NCBI GenBank assembly: GCA_012961925.1
Contig: DTYK01000243.1
Location: 1 to 13,739, forward strand
Length of the DNA: 13,739 nucleotides
Source of the DNA: Candidatus Latescibacterota bacterium
GTDB taxonomy: Bacteria; Latescibacterota; MVCY01; DTYK01
Direction of reading: 5' to 3'
Below are positions 1-6,080 of this stretch, one piece after another. Numbering within the stretch: the first letter of the stretch is position 1; every line of letters starts with the position of its first letter. The notes under the pieces are model-generated. The model saw only the letters and a program-made list of their open reading frames with translations, was not told the DNA's origin and did no database searches. The translations under genes and the position numbers were made by a program.

Positions 1-2
1 AT

Positions 3-269
3 CCTGCAAGGAAGCTCTTCCTTGAAGCCGAGGATCTCCGATTGGCTGGTGTTGACCCACAGGATTATCTGATGCGATTCGAAGAGATGATTAGAGAATA
101 TCCCCAGAGCGATTATGCCCCGAAATCCGAATACGTGATTGCATGGACGTATGAAAATGTCCTCCAGGACTCTGTAATGGCCTACTCGATGTATAAGAGG
201 CTTGCTGAGAGGTACCCCGATTCGGAATATGGTCAGATCGCTGCTGAGAAGCTGAACTCTTCGAGATGA
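3..269 (+). CDS. C-terminal part of a TPR-repeat (probably envelope) protein, cut by the window edge
   Basis: The reading frame is open from base 3 to the TGA at 267-269, so this is the last 88 or so residues of a longer protein; the true start lies outside the window. The sequence shows two helical-repeat-like blocks with the spacing and residues of tetratricopeptide repeats, around FEEMIREYPQSDYAPKSEY and YKRLAERYPDSEYGQIAAEK (each with a Y-P-x-S-x-Y/A-x-x-A/S pattern). This is typical of BamD/YbgF-like or general TPR scaffold proteins in Gram-negative envelopes. No catalytic residues are visible and the N-terminus, including any signal peptide, is missing, so no specific name is justified. 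It is followed by an 86-base gap holding a short inverted repeat, then pyrK on the same strand. Confidence is good for a TPR-like protein and low for any specific role. Confidence 0.7.
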   Translation, partial: PARKLFLEAEDLRLAGVDPQDYLMRFEEMIREYPQSDYAPKSEYVIAWTYENVLQDSVMAYSMYKRLAERYPDSEYGQIAAEKLNSSR

Positions 270-341
270 AAATTGGGGACAGGTTCACAATTTTTTTTCA
301 GTCCCTGAAGCCGTTACTTTAACATTCCATCCTGTGAACCT
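265..341. repeat. Short GGGGAC-type repeat with inverted GGTTCACA arms
   Basis: Directly at the stop codon of the TPR gene is the stretch AATTGGGGACAGGTTCACA (271-289), followed by a T-run. The 9-bp arm AGGTTCACA (281-289) is answered by its exact reverse complement TGTGAACCT at 333-341, giving a stem with a 43-base loop just before pyrK. A closely similar stretch starts at 12678. From memory, sequences of this TTGGGGACAGGTT kind are scattered through many environmental bacterial genomes and look like small non-autonomous elements, but I cannot verify the family here. It could also act as a terminator or attenuator between the two genes, because the left arm is followed by eight T. Confidence 0.5.
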
Positions 342-355
342 TCCTTTTTGGAATC

Positions 356-1156
356 ATGATTACTCAGGCTGTTGGCCGGGTCCTGTCAAATGAGCAGGTT
401 GCTCCGGGTATCTTCCTCATGTCCCTCAAGCTTCCATGGATCGCCCAGAGGGCTAAGCCTGGCCAATTTATCCATGTTAGAATAGGTTCGCAATTTCGTC
501 CTCTGCTTCGCAGGCCCTTCAGCATTTACAGGGCTGATGCCGAGCGGGAGGAGATTCAGATCCTGTATCAGCTTGTGGGTGAAGGCACTATGAGGTTATC
601 GGAAAAAGGAGAGGGTGAAGGGTTGGACTGCCTTGGCCCCATCGGTAATGGATTTTGGTTTCGAAGGGAGGATGCCGTTCTTGTTTCGGGCGGGATAGGT
701 ATAGCCCCCCTTTTCTTCCTGGCTGAAGCAATGCTGGGAAAGATGAGCTCTGACGACCCAAGGGGGCGAGGGAGAAAGGTGACCATTCTGATCGGTGCCA
801 GCTCGAGAGACTATCTGATGCGGCGTAAAGAACTTGAGCTGCTTGGGGCAGAAGTACGTGTTGCGACGGATGACGGTTCAGAGGGCTACGCAGGGCCGGT
901 AACGGAGTTACTGGCTGCCACGTTGCAGGAGAACTCAGACAGGGCCTTTTCGGTGTTTGCTTGTGGCCCCAGGCCTATGCTAAAGGAGGTTGCAAGGATA
1001 ACCGTTAGACGGCGTATACCCTGTCAACTTTCACTGGAAGAACATATGGCATGTGGTGTTGGTGCCTGTCTGGGCTGTGCTGTCAGGACTCCGTCGGGAT
1101 ACAGGAGGGTTTGTGTGGATGGTCCAGTCTTTGATGCGGAGGAGGTGATCCTTTAG
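356..1156 (+). CDS. pyrK: Dihydroorotate dehydrogenase B, electron transfer subunit (PyrK)
   Basis: PyrK (266 aa) passes electrons from the FMN of the catalytic subunit PyrD through a [2Fe-2S] cluster and FAD to NAD+, in the cytosolic pyrimidine pathway. Visible features, in order: a ferredoxin-reductase-like beta-barrel with the FAD motif RPFSIY (53-58); an NAD-binding region with GGIGIAP (112-118) and CGPRPM (203-208); and a C-terminal Cys cluster C233, C238, C241, C253 (pattern C-x4-C-x2-C-x11-C), the classic PyrK iron-sulfur site. Length is normal for the family. The ATG at 356 is preceded by only a weak Shine-Dalgarno (GGA), but the N-terminus fits PyrK. The stop TAG abuts the pyrD start with no spacer, and pyrD's ribosome site lies inside this gene, which suggests coupled translation of a 1:1 complex. 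Identification is secure. Confidence 0.96.
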   Translation: MITQAVGRVLSNEQVAPGIFLMSLKLPWIAQRAKPGQFIHVRIGSQFRPLLRRPFSIYRADAEREEIQILYQLVGEGTMRLSEKGEGEGLDCLGPIGNGFWFRREDAVLVSGGIGIAPLFFLAEAMLGKMSSDDPRGRGRKVTILIGASSRDYLMRRKELELLGAEVRVATDDGSEGYAGPVTELLAATLQENSDRAFSVFACGPRPMLKEVARITVRRRIPCQLSLEEHMACGVGACLGCAVRTPSGYRRVCVDGPVFDAEEVIL

Positions 1157-2089
1157 GTGAAGCCCAATCTCAGGGTTAAGATCGGCAGCATCGAGCTCAA
1201 AAACCCTGTGTTAGCAGCTTCAGGCACCTTTGGGTACGGCGATGAATATGCTGACCTGATTGACATAGAGGGCCTGGGAGGTTTTGTTACAAAGGCGATC
1301 ACATTGCTGCCTCGTGAGGGGAATGCTCCTCCGCGCACCGTTGAAACCCCGGCAGGGATGCTCAATTCCATCGGCCTGGAGAACGTGGGGGTTGAGGCCT
1401 TCATCGCCGAGAAACTGCCTTTTTTGCACGGGCTTGAGACGGCCGTCATCGTCAACATCGCTGGCAGCACTGTAGAGGAGTACGTTGAGGTTACCCGTCG
1501 GTTATCCGAATGTGATGGTATCGATGGGTTTGAGTTGAACATCTCCTGTCCTAACGTGAGTAAGGGCGGGCTGGCCTTCGGCTCGAGTCCTGAAACCGTT
1601 TCAGAGGTGGTCTCAGCGACGAGGGCCAGCACTCGGTTGCCTCTGATCGTCAAGCTCACTCCCAATGTCACTGATATTGCCCCGATCGCAAGGGCTGCAG
1701 AAGATTCCGGTGCCGATGCGATCTCCCTTATTAACACCCTTGTCGGGATGGCAGTTGATGTCCAGACCAGGAGGCCAAAGCTTGCCAGTGTTACTGGGGG
1801 ACTTTCAGGACCCGCTATCAAACCCGTTGCTCTGGCAATGGTCTGGAAGGCGACACAGACGGTGAGGATTCCCATCATCGGAATAGGTGGTATTCTTAAC
1901 ACCATGGATGCACTGGAGTTCCTGATCTCAGGGGCGAGTGCCGTGCAGGTTGGTACGGGTAACTTTGTCGATCCCAGGTGTACGATGAAGATCATCGATG
2001 GGCTGGAACACTTCTGTGAGGAGAACCACATCGCCAAGATTTCTGACCTTGTAGGTAGCCTCCAACTGAGTACCGGAGGGGCTGGCTGA
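1157..2089 (+). CDS. pyrD: Dihydroorotate dehydrogenase B, catalytic subunit (PyrD)
   Basis: This FMN-dependent TIM-barrel enzyme (310 aa) oxidises dihydroorotate to orotate, the fourth step of UMP synthesis. Visible features: SGTFGYG near the N-terminus; VTKAIT with a conserved Lys (K46); NIAGST (100-105); NISCPN with C131, the active-site base that marks class 1 enzymes; VKLTPN with K166; GLSGPAIKP (215-223); and the FMN phosphate-binding GIGGI (242-246) and GTGN (266-269). Having Cys rather than Ser as the base, together with the adjacent pyrK, makes this the heterotetrameric NAD+-linked 1B type. Translation starts at GTG 1157, directly after the pyrK stop, with a strong GGAGGTGAT Shine-Dalgarno at 1141-1149. 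A long open frame on the opposite strand is only a shadow of this gene. Confidence 0.97.
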   Translation: MKPNLRVKIGSIELKNPVLAASGTFGYGDEYADLIDIEGLGGFVTKAITLLPREGNAPPRTVETPAGMLNSIGLENVGVEAFIAEKLPFLHGLETAVIVNIAGSTVEEYVEVTRRLSECDGIDGFELNISCPNVSKGGLAFGSSPETVSEVVSATRASTRLPLIVKLTPNVTDIAPIARAAEDSGADAISLINTLVGMAVDVQTRRPKLASVTGGLSGPAIKPVALAMVWKATQTVRIPIIGIGGILNTMDALEFLISGASAVQVGTGNFVDPRCTMKIIDGLEHFCEENHIAKISDLVGSLQLSTGGAG

Positions 2090-2109
2090 AGAGACGTACG
2101 GTAAGGGCT

Positions 2110-2514
2110 ATGTATAAGCTTGTCTTGATAATTACCTTTTCTGTCTCCTTTTCAGGATGTGTGCCTGCCCCTCGTTTCGTCCATAAAGAGGTGAAGAGGG
2201 ACGATGTTACCTCATCGGGTGTCTATCAGGTTGGTGTGGCATCTTATTATGGGCGGGAGTTTCATGGTAGACCGACGTCAAGCGGGGAGATATTCGATAT
2301 GTTTGCCTTCACTGCAGCCCACCGAAATCTTCCTTTTGGGACGAGGATTAAGGTGACCAACCTTGATAATGGCAGGTGGGTGGTGGTGAGGGTGAACGAT
2401 CGGGGTCCATTCGTCGAAGGCAGGATCCTTGACCTATCCTATGCAGCGGCCAAGAAGATCGGGATGATAAGTACTGGTACGGCCAGGGTGCGGATTGAGA
2501 TTATCAGCAGATAG
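2110..2514 (+). CDS. rlpA: RlpA-family lipoprotein (double-psi beta-barrel, no SPOR domain)
   Basis: RlpA proteins are outer-membrane lipoproteins; the Pseudomonas aeruginosa enzyme is a lytic transglycosylase acting on naked glycan strands at the septum. This 134-aa protein opens with a hydrophobic signal peptide ending in the lipobox SFSGC (C17). The rest is one double-psi beta-barrel with ASYYG (44-48), SGE (58-60), AAHR-LPFGT (69-78) and VNDRGPF (95-101). Residues E60, H71 and D97 have the spacing I recall for the catalytic Glu, His and Asp of active RlpA, so activity is plausible. The protein ends right after the barrel; the peptidoglycan-binding SPOR domain of longer RlpAs is absent. 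The start is ATG 2110 with AAGGG just upstream. It lies between pyrD (20-bp gap) and dprA (11-bp gap) on the same strand. Confidence 0.9.
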   Translation: MYKLVLIITFSVSFSGCVPAPRFVHKEVKRDDVTSSGVYQVGVASYYGREFHGRPTSSGEIFDMFAFTAAHRNLPFGTRIKVTNLDNGRWVVVRVNDRGPFVEGRILDLSYAAAKKIGMISTGTARVRIEIISR

Positions 2515-2525
2515 AGGGGGATCAA

Positions 2526-3620
2526 TTGGAGGATCTGAGCTACTGGCTGATGCTTCTGTCCGTTCCAGGCATCGGACCGGCCCGGTTCCGCACATTAGTA
2601 GAGCGCTTTGGGTCACCAAGGAGGGTGCTTGAGGCCTCCCTGAACGAACTGATGTCGGTACCCCACCTGGACAAAAAGATAGCGATCGCGGTAAGGAACT
2701 ACCGGGATGACGTCTGGTTGAGGAGGCAACTGACATCCATAACGGGGAATCAGATTCGAGTGGTCTGCTATCAGGATGATAATTATCCAGCAAGGCTCAG
2801 ACAGATACATGATCCGCCACCGCTTCTGTTCGTGAAGGGATCGCTTGAGGCCCTGAGTAGCGAATCTGTGGCAATTGTAGGCACACGCCGTCCCTCTTCT
2901 TATGGGAGACTGACAGCGGAGAGGCTCGCTGGCGATCTGGCCAGGCTGGGGATCACCGTGGTTAGCGGCATGGCAAGGGGGATCGATTCGGTAGCACATC
3001 GGGCCACGCTGGAGAAAGGTGCCATGACGATCGCCGTGCTGGGATGCGGGGTTGACGTCGTCTATCCACCGGAGAATGTCAGACTCCGCGATGCCATTAG
3101 CAAGAACGGTGCAGTGGTCTCTGAGTTTCCAATGGGCACATCACCCGAGGCACAAAACTTCCCGCGAAGAAACAGGATCATAAGCGGGCTCTCGTTAGGG
3201 GTTGTGGTCATAGAGGCGGGTGAGAGAAGCGGTGCCCTTCTGACCGCAGAGTACGCCCTTGAACAGAACAGAGAGGTCTTTGCAGTCCCGGGGAACGTGG
3301 ATGCCGCCAAGAGCAGAGGTACGAATGCCCTTATCAAACAGGGGGCAAAGCTCGTACAGACAGTGGAGGACATATTGGAGGAGCTGGGACCACCGTTTCA
3401 GGAATTGGCTGAACAGCCTACGGCATCCATGCAACTCCAGAAGAATCTGACACCTGAACAGAAGGCGGTCCTTGGGTCTTTGTCTTCGGAACCGAGACAC
3501 ATCGACAGGATCACCGAGGAGACGGGGTTTACCTCTCACCAGGTCTCCTCTGTTCTGCTTTCGCTTGAGCTCAACGGATTGGTGAGAGCCCTTCCGGGAA
3601 AGATGTATGTGAAGGTATAG
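2526..3620 (+). CDS. dprA: DNA-processing protein DprA (Smf)
   Basis: DprA binds incoming single-stranded DNA in the cytosol, protects it, and loads RecA during natural transformation; it is also widespread in species not known to be competent. The 364-aa protein shows an N-terminal helix-hairpin-helix-like segment (VPGIGPARF, 13-21), then the Rossmann core with VGTRRPS (118-124), SGMARGID (147-154), GCGVDVVYP (173-181), FPRRNRIISG (212-221) and SGALLTAEYAL (235-245). It ends in a winged-helix domain from about residue 308. Domain order and length are full and normal. The start is TTG 2526, chosen because the AGAGGGGG Shine-Dalgarno at 2513-2520 is well placed and no better start lies nearby; only 11 bp separate it from rlpA. 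It converges on obg, with repeats and hairpins between them. Confidence 0.95.
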   Translation: MEDLSYWLMLLSVPGIGPARFRTLVERFGSPRRVLEASLNELMSVPHLDKKIAIAVRNYRDDVWLRRQLTSITGNQIRVVCYQDDNYPARLRQIHDPPPLLFVKGSLEALSSESVAIVGTRRPSSYGRLTAERLAGDLARLGITVVSGMARGIDSVAHRATLEKGAMTIAVLGCGVDVVYPPENVRLRDAISKNGAVVSEFPMGTSPEAQNFPRRNRIISGLSLGVVVIEAGERSGALLTAEYALEQNREVFAVPGNVDAAKSRGTNALIKQGAKLVQTVEDILEELGPPFQELAEQPTASMQLQKNLTPEQKAVLGSLSSEPRHIDRITEETGFTSHQVSSVLLSLELNGLVRALPGKMYVKV

Positions 3621-3634
3621 CTCGGGATGATATC

Positions 3635-3652
3635 GAGGGCAGAAGCCCTTTC
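3635..3652 (+). terminator. Possible weak terminator after dprA
   Basis: Fifteen bases after the dprA stop, GAGGGC (3635-3640) pairs with GCCCTT (3645-3650, one G-U pair) around an AGAA tetraloop and is followed by TTTCC-like sequence. The stem is compact but the U-run is short, so efficiency is doubtful. It is offered as a candidate only. Confidence 0.3.
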
Positions 3653-3696
3653 CTACAGACAATTTGCTGGCGGAAAGCCCTTCCGGGGTCGATTAG

Positions 3697-3720
3697 TCGT
3701 GTGTCCCTCAGAGGGCGACT
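3697..3720. repeat. Nested hairpin AGTCG...CCCT-CAG-AGGG...CGACT
   Basis: Between dprA and obg, AGTCG and CGACT arms enclose a second perfect stem CCCT-CAG-AGGG. It leads directly into the 91-bp repeat and may form part of the same folded region. It could act as a bidirectional transcription stop between the convergent genes; no protein-coding signal is seen here. Confidence 0.4.
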
Positions 3721-3807
3721 CGGAATTGAGTCTTTAGGCTTTCATCCCGGGATCTATAAGTTTGGAGGCACGTCTTACCCAGGATGAAATGCTGAAGCAT
3801 TAACTCC
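3717..3807. repeat. 91-bp structured dispersed repeat, copy A
   Basis: This copy aligns without gaps to 5792-5882 over 91 bases with 14 differences by my count (about 85% identical), most of them transitions. The core is a long hairpin: TTTCATCCCGGG (3740-3751), a 26-base loop, then CCCAGGATGAAA (3778-3789) with one mismatch. A second small hairpin follows, AATGCT-GA-AGCATT (3788-3801). The repeat ends with AACTCC, which overlaps the last codons and the TAA stop of obg (on the opposite strand). Its size, internal symmetry and intergenic location suggest a REP/MITE-like non-autonomous element. It may also terminate dprA and obg transcripts, which converge here. Confidence 0.75.
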
Positions 3808-4795
3808 CACCTTCTGTTGCCTTTTTCAATTCCTCTCCGATCGTACGGAGTAGTTCGCCGATGCCTTCACCGGTGATGGACGAGATCTTCAACAGGGGCA
3901 CATCTGAGGTAAGATTGAAGTTTGCAGCACTGTGGCGATCACGTATCAGATCGATCTTTGTCAGAACCGCCACGTGAGGTTTCCGCAGCAGGGCGGTGTT
4001 AAATAACCTCAGTTCTTCCCTCAGGGTGTGAAAATCCTTGAAAGGGTCTTTGCTCGTGGAATCGATCAGGAAGAGCAGAACCCTTGTCCTTTCGATGTGC
4101 CGGAGAAACTGTATACCCAAACCACGTCCCTCGTGGGCCCCTTTGATCAACCCGGGTATATCGGCCATTACGAAGCTGTCGTATTCGCCCAGCGGAACTA
4201 TCCCTAAGATTGGTTCAAGAGTGGTGAAGGGATAATCGGCAATTTTGGGATGGGCGGATGACACCCGGGAAAGGAGAGTGGATTTACCCACGTTTGGAAG
4301 CCCCACAAGTCCGACATCGGCGATCAGTTTCAACTCAAGGTCAAGGACCTTCTTCTGGCCTATGGTACCTCTCTCGGCATATCTTGGTGCCTGATTGGTT
4401 GATGTTGCGAACCGTGCGTTCCCCCTTCCTCCCTTCCCCCCAAAAGCAAGGATCTTCGAATCTCCCACTTTTATCAGATCGGCCAGGATCCCCCCTGTTC
4501 TGACGTCTCTGATGACCGTCCCGGCCGGCACCCAGATAATGAGATCCTCACCCTTCTTACCGTGTTTTTTCTTCCCTTTCCCATGTTCCCCTCGCTGGGC
4601 CTTGTAATGCTGCCTGTAGCGGAAGTCCAATAATGTTTTGAGGCTTGGGTGAACCCTAAAGACCACATTACCGCCATCGCCTCCATCCCCTCCGTCAGGG
4701 CCGCCCCGGGGAACATGTTTCTCTCTGCGGAAGCTTACACACCCATTACCGCCATCGCCGGCTTTGACATAGATCCTTGCCTGGTCAATGAACAT
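3800..4795 (-). CDS. obg: GTPase Obg (CgtA), ribosome-associated
   Basis: Obg is an essential GTPase linked to 50S ribosome assembly, stringent response and cell-cycle control. The 331-aa protein has the glycine-rich Obg fold (about 1-158, with GGPDGGDGGDGG at 31-42), then the G domain: G1 GLPNVGKST (165-173), switch I DYPFTTLEP (187-195), G3 DIPG (212-215), G4 TKID (279-282) and G5 SSITG (305-309). No OCT-type C-terminal extension is present, as in many Gram-negative Obgs. The start is ATG at 4795, because AAGGAG lies just upstream and MFIDQARIYVKAGDGG is the family's conserved N-terminus; the frame is open a further 38 codons upstream, but that part does not resemble Obg and contains the promoter. 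The stop codon lies inside the 91-bp repeat. The usual rplU-rpmA neighbours are absent. Confidence 0.96.
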   Translation of the reverse strand: MFIDQARIYVKAGDGGNGCVSFRREKHVPRGGPDGGDGGDGGNVVFRVHPSLKTLLDFRYRQHYKAQRGEHGKGKKKHGKKGEDLIIWVPAGTVIRDVRTGGILADLIKVGDSKILAFGGKGGRGNARFATSTNQAPRYAERGTIGQKKVLDLELKLIADVGLVGLPNVGKSTLLSRVSSAHPKIADYPFTTLEPILGIVPLGEYDSFVMADIPGLIKGAHEGRGLGIQFLRHIERTRVLLFLIDSTSKDPFKDFHTLREELRLFNTALLRKPHVAVLTKIDLIRDRHSAANFNLTSDVPLLKISSITGEGIGELLRTIGEELKKATEGGS

Positions 4796-4831
4796 AAATC
4801 TACTCCTTTTTATTAGACCTTCACAATGCAA

Positions 4832-4860
4832 ATGATACCCAGGAATAAGAAAAATGTCAA
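4832..4860 (-). promoter_or_regulatory. Sigma70-type promoter for obg
   Basis: On the - strand, TTGACA (complement of 4855-4860) and TATCAT (complement of 4832-4837) are separated by exactly 17 bp. This is a perfect -35 and a 5/6 -10. Transcription would start near 4825, giving a leader of about 30 nt that carries the AAGGAG ribosome site before ATG 4795. Confidence 0.7.
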
Positions 4861-4869
4861 GGGGTTTTT

Positions 4870-4889
4870 GGAGTGTACTCCGGAGGAGA
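4870..4889. promoter_or_regulatory. Small palindrome in the obg/pncA divergent spacer (possible operator)
   Basis: GGAGT-GT-ACTCC (4870-4881) forms a near-perfect 12-bp palindrome and runs into CTCCGGAG (4878-4885), itself palindromic. It sits about 10 bp upstream of the obg -35 box, in the divergent spacer shared with pncA. A protein-binding site is possible, but no regulator can be named. Confidence 0.25.
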
Positions 4890-4960
4890 CGGTCAGAACG
4901 TCGCCGCAAGTTCCACTTGACTTTTTGGTCTTTCGTTATTAATTTACTTGCTGAAACTTT

Positions 4961-4989
4961 TTGCTTTTACAGATGAAATTTATTATAAA
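4961..4989 (+). promoter_or_regulatory. Candidate promoter for pncA
   Basis: TTGCTT (4961-4966) and TATAAA (4984-4989) are separated by 17 bp. The -10 is good (5/6) and the -35 is weak (3/6). Transcription from about 4996 would give a short leader containing the GGAGGT site at 5005-5010. An alternative -35 TTGACT at 4917 has no convincing -10 partner. Confidence 0.45.
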
Positions 4990-5018
4990 CGAGTCTCACG
5001 GGTTGGAGGTGGATGTAT

Positions 5019-5603
5019 ATGCCGGTGAAAATCGGCCCCAAGGATGCCTTGATAATTGTGGATGTCCAGAGGGATTTTATCCCTGGTGGAACCCTGCCTG
5101 TGCCGGAGGGGGATAGGGTGGTTCCCATATTAAACGATTACAAAGACAGGTTCCTGGAAGCCGGTGCTCTCATATGTGCTACCAGGGACTGGCATCCTCG
5201 AAACCACATCTCTTTTAAAGAACAGGGTGGGATATGGCCCCCTCATTGCGTCCAGAACACTCAGGGAGCCGATTTTCATCCGGCTCTTGAGATTCCGGAC
5301 CAGGCCAGGGTCATCTCCAAAGGTACTGAGCCTGGCCAGGAGGCTTACTCCGGGTTTCAGGGCACGGAGTTGGAGGAATCCCTGCGAAGACAAGGTGTGG
5401 AGAGGGTCTTTATCGGAGGGTTGGCTACTGATTATTGCGTTAAGGAAACGGTTCTGGATGCCATAAGACTTGGGTTCAGGACCTTTATCCTGGAGGATGC
5501 AGTAAAGGGGGTGGATGTGAACCCCGGGGACAGCGAAAGGGCTTTGAAGGAGATGGTGGGAGCAGGGGCTGTGAAGGTCAGGGTTTTGGACATCTCTATT
5601 TAA
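5019..5603 (+). CDS. pncA: Nicotinamidase/pyrazinamidase (PncA)
   Basis: PncA hydrolyses nicotinamide to nicotinate and ammonia in NAD+ salvage. This 194-aa cysteine hydrolase of the isochorismatase-like fold shows the catalytic Asp in IIVDVQRDF (D15), the Lys in VISKGTEPG (K101), and the nucleophile in GLATDYCVKET (C140). Metal ligands fit D57, H59 and H63 in RDWHPRNH, and WPPHC (73-77) is the usual substrate-pocket motif. Length is normal. Two in-frame ATGs exist, 5013 and 5019. GGAGGT ends at 5010, leaving only 2 nt before the first but 8 nt before the second, so 5019 is preferred. It stands alone between divergent obg and a long repeat-rich spacer. Confidence 0.93.
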   Translation: MPVKIGPKDALIIVDVQRDFIPGGTLPVPEGDRVVPILNDYKDRFLEAGALICATRDWHPRNHISFKEQGGIWPPHCVQNTQGADFHPALEIPDQARVISKGTEPGQEAYSGFQGTELEESLRRQGVERVFIGGLATDYCVKETVLDAIRLGFRTFILEDAVKGVDVNPGDSERALKEMVGAGAVKVRVLDISI

Positions 5604-5741
5604 TATCCGCCTTCATAAGGCAAGATCTTAAAATTCATGTCAAGTTTTTGAAGGCCATCCGATGCAAAATGGATCAAGTTAACCGTTTGGCCGAGTATAG
5701 GATGAAGTGCCCTTAAGCCTGAGCCGCAAAGACCGTCCGGC

Positions 5742-5760
5742 GAACGGAGCGGCCGTTTTT
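5742..5760 (+). terminator. Possible rho-independent terminator downstream of pncA
   Basis: AACGG (5743-5747) and CCGTT (5753-5757) form a stem around AGCGG, and the T-run continues to 5760. The stem is short (5-6 bp) but GC-bearing and followed by T's, as in intrinsic terminators. It is about 140 bases past the pncA stop, which weakens the assignment. Confidence 0.35.
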
Positions 5761-5791
5761 CACCTGTTTGAGCCCAAGTGAAGCGAGGGGG

Positions 5792-5882
5792 GAGTCGGAG
5801 CTAAGTCTTCAAGCTTTCATCCCGGGCTCTACAAGCCTGGAGGCATGTCTTGCCCGGGATGAAATGCTAAAGCATTAACTCC
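5792..5882. repeat. 91-bp structured dispersed repeat, copy B
   Basis: This is the same 91-base unit and orientation as copy A at 3717-3807. Here the main stem is perfect: TTTCATCCCGGG (5815-5826) pairs with CCCGGGATGAAA (5853-5864) across a 26-base loop. The loop itself contains GCCT-GG-AGGC. AATGCT-AA-AGCATT (5863-5876) adds a further hairpin. Base changes between the copies largely spare the arms, consistent with selection or transposition acting on a folded form. Confidence 0.75.
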
Positions 5883-5951
5883 TGGAGTGAGTCAGAAACG
5901 GTCTCGGCGAAGGTTTCGGGCTTTTTGGTATTGTCCAAAACGAAATGAAAA

Positions 5952-6041
5952 CCGCGGAGCACGCAAAGAGCGCAGAGGGATTCTCAAGGGAGGGGAACCC
6001 TCCGCTTTTGTCTTTCTCTGTGTTCTCTGCGATCTCTGCGG
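5952..6041. repeat. Imperfect inverted repeat made of 9-bp CTCTGCG units
   Basis: The right arm is three tandem 9-mers: TCTCTGTGT (6015-6023), TCTCTGCGA (6024-6032) and TCTCTGCGG (6033-6041). The left arm (5952-5978) is their approximate reverse complement, also in three 9-base units, matching at 20 of 27 positions. The centre holds a perfect hairpin, GGAGGG-GAA-CCCTCC (5989-6003). From memory, CGCAGAG-type inverted repeats like this are common intergenic elements in many unrelated bacteria. It lies 40 bp upstream of the trpS start. Confidence 0.7.
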
Positions 6042-6080
6042 TGAATTTTGAGAGTGCCGGCTCGTTAAAGGGGGAGAGGT

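Larger units (their letters stand above)
5604..6080. other. 477-base gene-free spacer between pncA and trpS
   Basis: No credible gene lies here. The stretch holds a small GCCTT-CAT-AAGGC hairpin (5609-5621), a candidate terminator (5742-5760), copy B of the 91-bp repeat (5792-5882) and an inverted repeat made of 9-bp units (5952-6041). It ends with a strong GGGGGAGAGGT ribosome site before trpS. A long open frame on the - strand starts here but runs antisense through the first half of trpS and has no recognisable features. I did not find a convincing sigma70 promoter for trpS; it may lie in the repeat-rich part. Confidence 0.7.

Noticed and set aside
1153..2037. 294-aa open frame on the - strand opposite pyrD
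   Set aside because: It is a shadow of pyrD, Ser/Pro/Thr-rich without any domain; the + strand is an unmistakable dihydroorotate dehydrogenase.
3763..3782. Sigma54-like GG...GC element in the 91-bp repeat
   Set aside because: The GG-GC spacing is off by one in the best register and the element is not upstream of a suitable gene.
4796..4909. 38-codon N-terminal extension of Obg
   Set aside because: The extension bears no resemblance to Obg, overlaps the consensus promoter, and the ATG at 4795 has an AAGGAG site.
6015..6041. CRISPR or minisatellite from the 9-bp tandem units
   Set aside because: Only three short units per arm, no spacers and no cas genes; it is explained by an inverted-repeat element.
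5883..6080. T-box or other riboswitch controlling trpS
   Set aside because: No T-box consensus or specifier-loop arrangement was recognised; the structure present is an inverted repeat.
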